From Methanobacteriota archaeon (GTDB taxonomy: Archaea; Halobacteriota; Methanomicrobia; Methanomicrobiales; Methanoculleaceae): DNA of 47,308 bases. The notes beneath the pieces are model-generated. The model worked only from the letters and a program-made list of their open reading frames with translations, ran no database searches and was not told the DNA's origin. Each line of letters starts with the position of its first letter. The stretch's first letter is position 1. The stretch is from NCBI GenBank assembly GCA_023457135.1, contig JAEWMO010000143.1, forward strand, positions 1-47,308, read 5' to 3'. The translations under genes and the position numbers were made by a program. Below are positions 31,199 through 38,804 of the stretch, one piece after another.

Positions 31199-31729
31199 AT
31201 GAGTCCGATTGGTGGAACGGTTAATCTCGGTGTCACTGTCATTCGGAGCAGACACAGCGTGCGAAAGTACAAGGACACTCCTATCGAGGAGAAGGTCATC
31301 AAGGACGCCCTTGACTGCGCACGCCTTGCCCCGACCGCACGAAACGAACAGCCCTGGCTCTTTGGGACGATCCAGAACCGCGAGACGCTGAAGGCAATCG
31401 CAGACCTGGCCGAGAACGGCGGGTTCATCGGCGATGCGCCTATCTGCTTTGCTGTCTTTGGAAAGAAGGACGCGAAGTACTACCTTGAGGACTGCTGCGC
31501 CGCGACGATGCAGCTCCTCCTCGCGCTCCAGGCCTGGGGGGTCGGGTCCTGCTGGGTTGCGGGAGAGAAGAAGGATTACGCCGAGGATGTCCGGAAACTC
31601 CTCAACGTCCCCGAAGAGTATAAACTCGTCTCCCTGATCCCTGCGGGATACCCCGAGGAGATCAAGATCGCGCAGAAGAAGATCCTCGATGAGGTCGCGT
31701 TCTTCGAGCGCTACGAGGAAGAAGAGTGA
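31199..31729 (+). CDS. Nitroreductase family flavoprotein
   Basis: This 176-aa FMN-binding nitroreductase-fold protein has the N-terminal RSRHSVRKYKDTPIEEKVI, with the flavin-phosphate arginines, and CARLAPTARNEQPWLFGTI. The ligand-binding LALQAWGVGSCWVAGEKK lies near residue 105. It could reduce quinone-like, nitro or flavin substrates with NAD(P)H; the natural substrate is unknown. A leaderless promoter lies upstream and a T7 run follows the stop. Confidence 0.87.
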   Translation: MSPIGGTVNLGVTVIRSRHSVRKYKDTPIEEKVIKDALDCARLAPTARNEQPWLFGTIQNRETLKAIADLAENGGFIGDAPICFAVFGKKDAKYYLEDCCAATMQLLLALQAWGVGSCWVAGEKKDYAEDVRKLLNVPEEYKLVSLIPAGYPEEIKIAQKKILDEVAFFERYEEEE

Positions 31730-31748
31730 GCGGGTAACACCAGAACTC

Positions 31749-31755
31749 TTTTTTT
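31749..31755 (+). terminator. T7 run after the nitroreductase gene
   Basis: Seven consecutive T residues, 20 nt after the stop, in a GC-rich setting, form a typical archaeal transcription termination signal. Confidence 0.6.
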
Positions 31756-31869
31756 AATTGTCGTTCTCCGGCCGGAGGGGCAGGGCCTCTCCTGGTGGCG
31801 GGGTCGCACGGGCTCTGCTGTGTGATGTCTGCAGTGCGGACGGGCTCCGGGCCTGCGGTCTGGCCTCTT

Positions 31870-32427
31870 CTACATGTCGCTCTGTTTTGCCGGGCAGTAG
31901 GGGCAGAGGGCGTTCTCGACGTCGTCGGCCTTCTCACGGACGGGGCAGAGATACTCCCCATTCCTGATCTCTACCTCAAACCCGCCGGGAAATGGCGTGC
32001 CCACCGGGTGGGCGGGACGGTCGAGGACGAAGATGTTGAACGCGGCAAGGAGGAAGTAAAGGAGCTCGAGGTGCTGCTCCTTCGGGTCTGCGGCAAGGGA
32101 CGTCTTCTCCGCGACCTCGCAGAAGTCCGGAAACTCCTCTGCAAGCGGTCCGTCCTGCACCGCCGCGCCGCCCTGGCGCATGGTGGCGATAAGGGTATGA
32201 TGCGTCTCAAAGATCATCTCCATCATGTGCGGGTAGAGGCGCCGCCGATATCCCGTGGGGACGGCCTGGAGGTCTCTTTCCACCCTCCCCCGCATTGCCT
32301 GGAGGTCAAAGAGCGAGTAGCCGGAGACCTCGCGGTAGATGGCGGCCGCAAGTTCCACGCGGGTCTCTGCCGACCGCAGGCGGGCGCAGGCCTGGCGGAT
32401 GCCTTCGGGGCCCCGGATCGTGCTCAT
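31870..32427 (-). CDS. DUF2115 / UPF0305 family protein
   Basis: This 185-aa protein matches the methanogen-typical DUF2115 family. It has AIYREVSGYSLFDLQAMRG near residue 30, MMEMIFETHHTLIATMR near residue 67, and a C-terminal Cys set EYLCPVREKADDVENALC then PYCPAKQSDM that could bind a metal. The function is unknown. The frame opens at 32541, but that would run through the promoter region; the ATG at 32427 is the family start. AAATTTATCTATAGG on the minus strand (about 32481-32495) is a likely TATA element shared back-to-back with amt. Confidence 0.82.
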   Translation of the reverse strand: MSTIRGPEGIRQACARLRSAETRVELAAAIYREVSGYSLFDLQAMRGRVERDLQAVPTGYRRRLYPHMMEMIFETHHTLIATMRQGGAAVQDGPLAEEFPDFCEVAEKTSLAADPKEQHLELLYFLLAAFNIFVLDRPAHPVGTPFPGGFEVEIRNGEYLCPVREKADDVENALCPYCPAKQSDM

Positions 32428-32489
32428 CGCATCAGATGATCTCTTGCCGTGAATGGTATCAGTCCTTTCCTCTGCGCCACGCCTATAGA

Positions 32490-32502
32490 TAAATTTATAT
32501 TT
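32490..32502 (+). promoter_or_regulatory. amt-glnK TATA element
   Basis: TAAATTTATATTT is strongly AT-rich. It is centred about 25 nt before the predicted initiation site near 32520 and lies just upstream of the NrpR-type operator. Confidence 0.6.
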
Positions 32503-32505
32503 GTA

Positions 32506-32519
32506 GGAAGGCAACTTCC
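32506..32519 (+). promoter_or_regulatory. NrpR-type operator (GGAA-N6-TTCC)
   Basis: GGAA (32506-32509), six bases, TTCC (32516-32519) exactly matches the operator known for the methanogen nitrogen repressor NrpR. One more base pairs on each side (AGGAAG...CTTCCT). It sits between the TATA element and the start of amt, over the expected transcription start, so bound NrpR would block transcription when nitrogen is plentiful. Confidence 0.8.
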
Positions 32520-32524
32520 TTCCA

Positions 32525-32575
32525 ATGAACACCATGAACAACCTGTGGATCTTCCGGAGGCCGGGGTATGATTGA
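32525..32575 (+). CDS. 16-codon leader ORF overlapping the amt start
   Basis: ATG at 32525 opens a short frame, MNTMNNLWIFRRPGYD, whose stop at 32573-32575 overlaps the amt ATG (32568). The start codon lies only a few nt after the predicted transcription start, so it would be read as a leaderless ORF. Three of its first six residues are Asn. Its 3' half contains the GGAGG Shine-Dalgarno of amt. It may couple or tune amt translation; it could also be chance. Confidence 0.4.
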   Translation: MNTMNNLWIFRRPGYD

Positions 32576-33761
32576 CTCCGGCGCTACGGCGTTCGTTCTC
32601 ATCTGTACGGCTATGGTCATGCTGATGACCCCGGGAGTGGGGCTCTTCTACGGCGGGCTCGTCCGGCGTAAGAACCTCATCTCCATGATCGCGCTCTCGT
32701 TCATCGCGTTCGCTCTCGTCAGCATCCAGTGGGTCGTCTGTGGTTACAGCCTCTCGTTCGGGACCGGTATCCTGGGCCTGGTCGGGGGCCTCGAGTACGC
32801 CTTCCTGCAGGGCATTGGGATGGACGGTGACGGCATTCCTGATCTGCTCTTTGTGGCTTTCCAGATGGTCTTTGCAGGCCTCACGCTTGCGATCGTGACA
32901 TCCGGGGTTGCGGAACGGATCAAGATCAGTTCGTTCCTCGTCTTCGGCCTGCTCTGGACGACGCTGGTCTACGACCCGCTTGCACACTGGGCATGGGGCG
33001 GCGGATGGGCGGCGCAGTTCGGCGCGCTCGACTTTGCCGGCGGCACGGTCGTCCACATCAGCTCCGGGTTCTCCGCGCTCGCGCTTGCGCTCGTCATCGG
33101 GAAACGCCTCGGCTTCGGCGGCCACGGCATGGAGCCGAACAACATCCCGCTGGCTCTCCTCGGCGGGGCGCTCCTCTGGTTCGGGTGGTTCGGGTTCAAC
33201 GCCGGCAGCGCTCTTGCCGCAGACGGCCTTGCGGCAAACGCGTTTGTCGTGACGAACATCTCGGCCGCTGCGGGGGCTCTTGCCTGGCTCTGCACGGCCT
33301 GGATCCGCGGCAGGCCGGGCTCGGTCGGGATGATCAGCGGTGCCATCGCCGGCCTCGTCGCCATCACCCCGGCGGCCGGGTTCGTCGGTCCCATGGCCGC
33401 CGTCGTTATTGGTGCCGGTGCAGGCCTCTTCTGCTATGGTGCCCTGGTCTTCCGCGTCCAGAGGGGTCTTGACGAGAGCCTCGATGCGTGGGCGATCCAC
33501 GGCATGGGCGGGATCTTCGGGGCCCTCGCGACCGGGGTCTTTGCTGTCGCGGCAATCGGCGGCGTGAGCGGCCTGATCGACGGGAACCCGGCCCAGCTCC
33601 TCATCCAGCTGGTGGATGTGGTCGTGGTCGTGGCCTACTCGTTCGGCGTGACCTACGTCATCGCCAGGGTCGTCGACGCGGTGATGGGGCTTCGGGTCAC
33701 CGAGGATGAAGAGTATGTCGGACTGGATATCGCCCAGCACGGCGAGTCCGCGCGGGTGTGA
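32568..33761 (+). CDS. amt: Ammonium transporter
   Basis: This 397-aa Amt/Rh protein has 11 or so membrane helices. It starts IDSGATAFVLICTAMVMLMT and has PGVGLFYGGLVRRKN, YDPLAHWAWGGGWAAQFGAL, FAGGTVVHISSGFSALALAL (first pore His) and ESLDAWAIHGMGGIFGALAT (second pore His). It conducts ammonium across the membrane. GGAGG precedes the ATG. glnK follows 10 nt after the stop, the standard pair in which GlnK plugs the pore when nitrogen is sufficient. An NrpR-type operator and a short leader ORF lie upstream. Confidence 0.96.
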   Translation: MIDSGATAFVLICTAMVMLMTPGVGLFYGGLVRRKNLISMIALSFIAFALVSIQWVVCGYSLSFGTGILGLVGGLEYAFLQGIGMDGDGIPDLLFVAFQMVFAGLTLAIVTSGVAERIKISSFLVFGLLWTTLVYDPLAHWAWGGGWAAQFGALDFAGGTVVHISSGFSALALALVIGKRLGFGGHGMEPNNIPLALLGGALLWFGWFGFNAGSALAADGLAANAFVVTNISAAAGALAWLCTAWIRGRPGSVGMISGAIAGLVAITPAAGFVGPMAAVVIGAGAGLFCYGALVFRVQRGLDESLDAWAIHGMGGIFGALATGVFAVAAIGGVSGLIDGNPAQLLIQLVDVVVVVAYSFGVTYVIARVVDAVMGLRVTEDEEYVGLDIAQHGESARV

Positions 33762-33771
33762 GGTGGTGCGA

Positions 33772-34110
33772 ATGAAGATGGTCTGTGCAGTCATCAGGCC
33801 GGAGATGTTCGACTCCGTGAAGGCAGCGCTCGAAGCGGACGGCGTCTACGGCATGACCGTAACCGAGGTCATGGGACGGGGGGCGCAGCGGGGCATTGCC
33901 CTCAAGTTCAGGGGGAAGGTGATGCCGGTCGAGCTCATCCCGAAGGTGAAGATCGAGATGGTCGTCAGGGATGCCGATGTCGAGAAGGTCATCGGCATCA
34001 TCCGGGCGAACGGCCGGACCGGCAAACCGGGAGACGGCAGGATCTTCGTCCTCTCCGTCGAGAGCATCTGCCGGGTGCGGACGGATCTCGAGGATCCGGC
34101 CGAGCCGTAA
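33772..34110 (+). CDS. glnK: Nitrogen regulatory PII protein GlnK
   Basis: This 112-aa PII protein starts MKMVCAVIRPEMFDSVKAAL, has a T-loop GRGAQRGIALKFRGKVMPVE, then LIPKVKIEMVV, and ends with the nucleotide-binding GKPGDGRIFVLSVESICRVR. By alignment by eye, the usual uridylylated Tyr51 is Met and Tyr46 is Phe, so covalent modification is unlikely; ligand control by ATP, ADP and 2-oxoglutarate remains. It should bind the cytoplasmic face of the neighbouring Amt trimer. AGGTGG lies 6 nt before the ATG. Confidence 0.94.
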   Translation: MKMVCAVIRPEMFDSVKAALEADGVYGMTVTEVMGRGAQRGIALKFRGKVMPVELIPKVKIEMVVRDADVEKVIGIIRANGRTGKPGDGRIFVLSVESICRVRTDLEDPAEP

Positions 34111-34157
34111 CCCTCTTTCCGGCTCCCTCATCCTCCTCCTTATTCTCCCCGCCGCCG

Positions 34158-35120
34158 TCACTTCGCAAACTGCGGCAGGATCTCCTTTGCGGCGAACTCC
34201 ATGAACTCGTGCTGCTGCTGACCGATCTGGTGGATGCAGACGTGATCGAATCCCTTTTTGACGTTCTCCTCGATCTTCTTGATATACGGCTCGGGGTCGG
34301 GGCCGCAGACGACGTGTTTTGCGACGTCCTCCAGTGTTGCCATCTTAGCCACCTGCTCGTAGTGGACAGGGGTGGGGAGGAGCCTGTTGAGTTCTCCGGT
34401 GTTTGCCGGGGTCGGCCACTGCTCGTAGGCGGTCCTCTGCCCCTCCTCCACAGTCTCCGCCCAGCAGACCGAGGTCTCGATGTATGCCGGTTTATCGCCG
34501 CCCCCGGAGTCCCGGAAGACGATGAGGGTCTCCTCGGCATTTGTGCCTGCGTTGATGAACCCGTCGCCGGCCCGCGCGGCCATCGACGCGCTGATCGGGC
34601 CTTCGGATGCGATGTAGATCGGGGGAAGCTCGTCCGGGAGCGAGAATACCTGTGCGTTCTCAAGCGTGTAGAAGGAACCGTAATAGTCCTTCATCCCTCC
34701 TTTCCAGAGCAGCCGGATAACCTCCACCGCCTCTTCAAGCATCTCTATCCGGATGGGTGCCGGGGGCCAGCGGTCGCCGAAGACGTGTTCGTTCAGGTTC
34801 TCGCCCGACCCGAGGCCGAGAGCAAACCTTCCCGGCATCATCATCGCGGCGGTTGCGGCAGCCTGGGCGATGATGCCGGGGTGTATCCGTATCGTCGGGC
34901 AGGTGACGCCCGTCACCAGCCGGAGGGCCGCCGTCACCTGGGAGATGCCGCCGATGACCCCCCAGACGAACGGGCTCTGTCCCTGCCGGGTCGTCCAGGG
35001 GTGGTAATGATCCGAGATCATCGCAAACGTAAAGCCGGCGTCTTCCGCCTGCCGGGCGCTGCAGACGAGATCCAGCGGCCTGTGCTCCTCACATGCCAGT
35101 TTATATCCTATTTCGACCAT
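34158..35120 (-). CDS. F420-dependent LLM-class oxidoreductase (F420-glucose-6-phosphate dehydrogenase-like)
   Basis: This 320-aa bacterial-luciferase-like TIM-barrel protein has FAMISDHYHPWTTRQGQSPF near residue 32, PTIRIHPGIIAQAAATAAMM near residue 76, and RFALGLGSGENLNEHVFGDR near residue 98. These features mark the F420-dependent TIGR03557 subgroup close to F420-dependent glucose-6-phosphate dehydrogenase. The hydride acceptor is probably F420; the substrate is uncertain and may be an alcohol or sugar. GTGATG lies close before the ATG at 35120, and the gene stands alone on the minus strand. Confidence 0.87.
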   Translation of the reverse strand: MVEIGYKLACEEHRPLDLVCSARQAEDAGFTFAMISDHYHPWTTRQGQSPFVWGVIGGISQVTAALRLVTGVTCPTIRIHPGIIAQAAATAAMMMPGRFALGLGSGENLNEHVFGDRWPPAPIRIEMLEEAVEVIRLLWKGGMKDYYGSFYTLENAQVFSLPDELPPIYIASEGPISASMAARAGDGFINAGTNAEETLIVFRDSGGGDKPAYIETSVCWAETVEEGQRTAYEQWPTPANTGELNRLLPTPVHYEQVAKMATLEDVAKHVVCGPDPEPYIKKIEENVKKGFDHVCIHQIGQQQHEFMEFAAKEILPQFAK

Positions 35121-35200
35121 CCTTCATCACATCCATGCCGCCGGGGCCGCCCGCTACCTCATGCATCCCGGTTCATATAGGTTTCCCCGGTCCGATACCG

Positions 35201-35210
35201 CATAAATACA
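35201..35210 (+). promoter_or_regulatory. TATA element of the hps-rraA gene
   Basis: CATAAATACA is centred about 26 nt before the ATG at 35232. The distance and the lack of a good Shine-Dalgarno suggest a leaderless or nearly leaderless mRNA. Confidence 0.5.
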
Positions 35211-35231
35211 ATCTTTGCCATACAGTAGGGT

Positions 35232-36521
35232 ATGGCAACCCCGGTTCTCCAGGTGGCGCTCGATCTTCTCGAGCTCAATCGTGCGGTAGAGATCGCGGAT
35301 GAGGCGGTTCGTGGTGGTGCGGACTGGATTGAGGCCGGAACGCCCCTTATCAAGAGCGAGGGGATGCAGGCCGTGCGGACGCTCCGTGAGCGCTTCCCCG
35401 GCCACGATATCGTCGCGGATATGAAGGTCGCCGACACCGGTGCCATCGAGGTAGAGATGGCGGCGAAATCCGGTGCCGCCATCGTCTGCATCCTCGCCGA
35501 CGCCGACGATACCGTGATCATCGAGGCGGTCCGCTCGGCCCGCAAGTATGGGGTCCGGATCATGGCCGACCTCATCAACGTCGCCGACCCCGTCGCCCGG
35601 TCCCGTGAACTGGCGGCGCTCGGCGTCGACTACATCAACGCCCACGTGGGCATCGACCAGCAGATGATCGGCAGGTCGTCGCTCGACCTCCTCCGCCGCC
35701 TGGCCGGGGAGGTGGGTATTCCGATCGCCGTCGCGGGGGGGCTTGATGCAGAGACTGCGTCCGAGGCGGTCGCTGCCGGGGCCTCCGTCGTCATCGTCGG
35801 GGGGAACATCATCAAGGCTGCCGATGTTGCCGGAGCGGCACGGCGGGTCCGGGAGGCGATCGACCGGCCCGAGATCCGTCCGCGGGAGGAGGAGAGCCAG
35901 GATGCCGCCATCCGCCGTCTCTTTGAGGCGGTCTCCGCGCCGAACGTCACCGATGCCATGCACCGGAAAGGGGCGATGGCAGGCATCGTCTCTCTCTCTG
36001 GCCGGGTGAAAGCGGTCGGGAGGGCGGTGACGGTCCGGACCGTTGGCGGGGACTGGGCAAAGCCCGTCGAGGCGATCGACGTCGCGGGGCCCGGTGACGT
36101 CCTCGTAATCAGCAACGATGGACGGACGGACGTCTCGCCCTGGGGGGAGCTCGCCACCCATTCCGCGAAGAACCGGGGAATCGCGGGCGTCGTGATCGAC
36201 GGGGCGGTCAGGGACGTCGACGACATCCGGGAGATGAAGTTCCCGGTCTTCGCCACGGCGACCGTCCCGAACGCCGGGGACCCCAAGGGTCTTGGGGAGA
36301 TCAATACCGAGATAGCCTGCTGCGGTCAGGAGGTGCGGCCGGGCGACTGGATCGTCGCCGACGAGAGCGGGGTGGTGGTGGTCCCGCGGGAGCGGGCCTA
36401 TGAGGTCGCGCGCCGGGCGATGGAGGTCAAGAAGACCGAGGAGAGGATCCGCGAGGAGATCCGGCGCGGGCGGACGCTCTCGGAGGTCTCCGAACTCCTG
36501 AAATGGGAGAAACGGCGTTAA
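35232..36521 (+). CDS. 3-hexulose-6-phosphate synthase fused to an RraA-like domain
   Basis: This 429-aa protein has two domains. The first (about residues 1-212) is an orotidine-decarboxylase-like barrel with LQVALDLLELNRAVEIADEA, DWIEAGTPLIKSEG, DIVADMKVADTG and AVAGGLDAETASEAVAAGA, typical of hexulose-6-phosphate synthase. The second (about residues 222-429) is RraA/HMG-aldolase-like: VTDAMHRKGAMAGIVSLSGR, GPGDVLVISNDGRTDVSPWG, GVVIDGAVRDVDDIREMKFP and DWIVADESGVVVVP. The first domain works with HxlB in making ribulose 5-phosphate and formaldehyde from hexulose phosphate. The role of the second domain is unknown; an aldolase or decarboxylase is possible. Confidence 0.87.
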   Translation: MATPVLQVALDLLELNRAVEIADEAVRGGADWIEAGTPLIKSEGMQAVRTLRERFPGHDIVADMKVADTGAIEVEMAAKSGAAIVCILADADDTVIIEAVRSARKYGVRIMADLINVADPVARSRELAALGVDYINAHVGIDQQMIGRSSLDLLRRLAGEVGIPIAVAGGLDAETASEAVAAGASVVIVGGNIIKAADVAGAARRVREAIDRPEIRPREEESQDAAIRRLFEAVSAPNVTDAMHRKGAMAGIVSLSGRVKAVGRAVTVRTVGGDWAKPVEAIDVAGPGDVLVISNDGRTDVSPWGELATHSAKNRGIAGVVIDGAVRDVDDIREMKFPVFATATVPNAGDPKGLGEINTEIACCGQEVRPGDWIVADESGVVVVPRERAYEVARRAMEVKKTEERIREEIRRGRTLSEVSELLKWEKRR

Positions 36522-36544
36522 TTGCGTCACTGGGGCCCCATCTC

Positions 36545-36614
36545 TATAACCGGGCCGGAAGAAATCGGGGCCGCGGCTCCTCTCGGACTGTGCGGGAGTG
36601 AAGAGCCGGTTATA
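36545..36614. terminator. Inverted repeat between convergent genes
   Basis: TATAACCGG (36545-36553) and CCGGTTATA (36606-36614) form a perfect 9-bp inverted repeat enclosing about 52 nt, centred between the ends of the hps-rraA and PAS genes. It could fold as a 3'-end structure for both mRNAs. Evidence is limited to the repeat and its position. Confidence 0.3.
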
Positions 36615-36663
36615 TGCCGGCGATTGCCTGAATGCCCGATTCTGTCCCGGATGAGAGGGTCTC

Positions 36664-38250
36664 TCAGACGAGTTCGTTTCTCCGTAAAAACTCCCGGATC
36701 TCCCGCGACTCAATCCATCCCCGGTCAAGTTGCCTGACGCGTGCATTTATCCGCAGGACCTGCTCCCTGATCTTCTCTGCGGTCTCTTCATCTTCCATAA
36801 GATCGGCCCGGGCAAGCAGGACCTGGAGGGGATGACGGACATGATCTCCGAGGATTGCAAACTGCTCCATGTTCTGCTCAATCTGCTCAAACGCCCTCTT
36901 TCTGAGGGCTTCGTTCTCTTTGCGCCCGGTGATATCCTCAACCATTCCGACAACAAACCGGATCCCGCCCTGCGAGTCGCGGAGGAGGGTGGTGGCCAGG
37001 CGGCCCCATACCGTCCGCCCGTCCTTTCTGATATAGCGCTTCTCCAGAAGGTCTTCGTCATGCTTTCCTGCAAGCGTCTCCTGAAAGTGCAGACTGGCTG
37101 AGTTCAGATCATCGGGATGAACAAAATCGGCGATGCTCCGGCCCTGTATCTCATGAGCCTGGTATCCGAGAAATCTCTGAAACGCCGGGTTCACCCGCAG
37201 GAATCTGCCTTCCGTGTCTACAAGAGCAATACCGAGCGCTGCCCGCTCAAAGACTCCACGGAACCGCTCTTCACTGTCCCTGAGCGCTCGCTCTGCCTGT
37301 TTTCGCTCGGTGATATCCTGGAAGATCCCGACCGCACCGAGTATCTCCCCGCGGTCGCTCATGATCGGAGCTGCATTCATCAGGATCTCCCGGCGCCGCC
37401 CTCCCGGGAGGACGATCGCCCGTTCACGGGCCGTGACGGTCTCGCCGTGGTTTACCGCCCGTGCCAGAGGAAGATCGTCGGGCCTGCACGGGGTGCCGTC
37501 CGGATCGCAGACCCTCGTTGCACAACAGGCTGTGTAATCCTCTCCTTCGGGGATGGGTCGGGCATGAAGTTCCTCTGCCGCCCGGTTTGCCAGCTGGATG
37601 CGGGCCTGCGCATCGACGACGAGGATCGCCTCGGGTGCGCTCTCCAGGATCACCCGTAGCCGCCCCTTCTCCTCCTCAAGCATCCTGATGGTCCGGACCT
37701 GCCCGGTGACGTCCTGCCAGACGACGACTGCACCGGTGATCTGCCCGTCGTGGGTGAGGGGGGATGCCGACACCAGGATGTTGTGGTGTTCGCCTCTTCT
37801 GTTCACGATCTTCATCCTCCCGGCAACCACCCTCTCCCCCCACAATGCCCGGGTGCCCGGCAGGTCCTCGACGGGTACCGCCCTCCCGTCGCCTGTCTGG
37901 AGCCCTGTATGCCGGATCAGTTCTTCCCCGGTCATACCGATGGGATTCAACTCAAGATCCTCGATTGCGGCCCGGTTCGCCCGGATGATCCTCCCATCGC
38001 CGTCGTAGATGAGCACCCGCTCTATGACTGCCTCAAGAACAGCGTCGCGTTCTCTCTCGATCTGTTCTCCCCTCATCCGGAGTTCACGGTTTTCTCTGGC
38101 CAGTTTAAGGTTCATGAGCGCGAGCTCGTCGATGCCGGCAGTGATACGGGAGAAGACTTCGTCCTGTTCTGCGGAATCTGTGCTCAGCAAAAGGTTGCGC
38201 AGATCGCGATGCATCTGCTCGATGTGATCCTCCAGCGTCATGTCAATCAT
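36664..38250 (-). CDS. Multi-PAS sensor protein with a DHp-like C-terminus and no ATPase domain
   Basis: This 528-aa protein has an N-terminal coiled coil (about residues 10-70) and three PAS domains: RVLIYDGDGRIIRANRAAIE near residue 78, AILVVDAQARIQLANRAAEE near residue 200, and GIALVDTEGRFLRVNPAFQR near residue 330. The C-terminal helical pair contains ILGDHVRHPLQVLLARADLM, a His-containing DHp-like helix, and ends LDRGWIESREIREFLRR. No HATPase_c domain follows, so it may be a sensor that signals through a partner kinase or a non-catalytic dimer. AGGAGG precedes the ATG at 38250; the frame to 38373 is less likely. Confidence 0.82.
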   Translation of the reverse strand: MIDMTLEDHIEQMHRDLRNLLLSTDSAEQDEVFSRITAGIDELALMNLKLARENRELRMRGEQIERERDAVLEAVIERVLIYDGDGRIIRANRAAIEDLELNPIGMTGEELIRHTGLQTGDGRAVPVEDLPGTRALWGERVVAGRMKIVNRRGEHHNILVSASPLTHDGQITGAVVVWQDVTGQVRTIRMLEEEKGRLRVILESAPEAILVVDAQARIQLANRAAEELHARPIPEGEDYTACCATRVCDPDGTPCRPDDLPLARAVNHGETVTARERAIVLPGGRRREILMNAAPIMSDRGEILGAVGIFQDITERKQAERALRDSEERFRGVFERAALGIALVDTEGRFLRVNPAFQRFLGYQAHEIQGRSIADFVHPDDLNSASLHFQETLAGKHDEDLLEKRYIRKDGRTVWGRLATTLLRDSQGGIRFVVGMVEDITGRKENEALRKRAFEQIEQNMEQFAILGDHVRHPLQVLLARADLMEDEETAEKIREQVLRINARVRQLDRGWIESREIREFLRRNELV

Positions 38251-38278
38251 ACGGTCAGTCCTCCTGGATCCTGTATTT

Positions 38279-38700
38279 CTCCGTCTGCGCAGTCGTTCTT
38301 CTGTAACGTGAGCCTGAACGTCACACCCTCTTCCGGACGGCCGGAACCCGATCTTCGGCCCGGATTCGCCCATTGTGTCGCGGGATTGGCATTTTCGTGA
38401 TATATGCCGGGTCCTTCACCACTTTCTTCTTCCTGCTCCCGCTCAAAGCGCCCCGAGTTCAACTCCTTGCTCTCGTCCGGGACGCCCCGGCCGGAGTTTG
38501 CAGTTGCCACCAGCAGATCACGACCGCGACCGCTTACAGTCACGGTGACCCGCACTTTCCCGGATCGCCGGATCCGACCGCGTTGCCCAACAGGTTTATA
38601 AAGGCCCTGGGAGCAGCGCTGACACTGGTGGATGCTTCCGAACACGAGATATTCGTATCGGGAGAGGTCCCCGGTCTCCGATCGAATAACCTGATCCAGC
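38279..38700 (-). pseudogene. Decayed histidine-kinase HATPase_c domain
   Basis: On the minus strand one frame reads KVRVTVTVSGRGRDLLVATA, then NSGRGVPDESKE (a G1-box-like stretch), and ends SGRPEEGVTFRLTLQKND, the usual end of a kinase catalytic domain. The N-box AAPRAFINLLGNAVGSGDPG lies just upstream but in the +1 frame (about 38565-38625). The middle, where GLGL and the G2 box should be, is scrambled. This is a frameshifted relic of a sensor kinase whose N-terminal part is gone. It lies directly 5' of the PAS gene on the same strand. Confidence 0.65.
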
Positions 38701-38804
38701 CTCACCGGTTTGAGCGGGGTTGGTTCTTCATGAATCGTTCTGATAGTAGTGACTCTCCTTATTATCTCAGTGCTTTTATCGATTCCGCTCCCGAGTCTTC
38801 TTAC

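Noticed and set aside
32424..33794. Long minus-strand frame across amt (456 codons).
   Set aside because: Its composition is Arg/Asp/His/Glu-rich, without motifs, and antisense to a clear Amt gene.
35154..36746. Long minus-strand frame across the hps-rraA gene (530 codons).
   Set aside because: It is antisense to two well-conserved domains and has no recognisable motif or Shine-Dalgarno.
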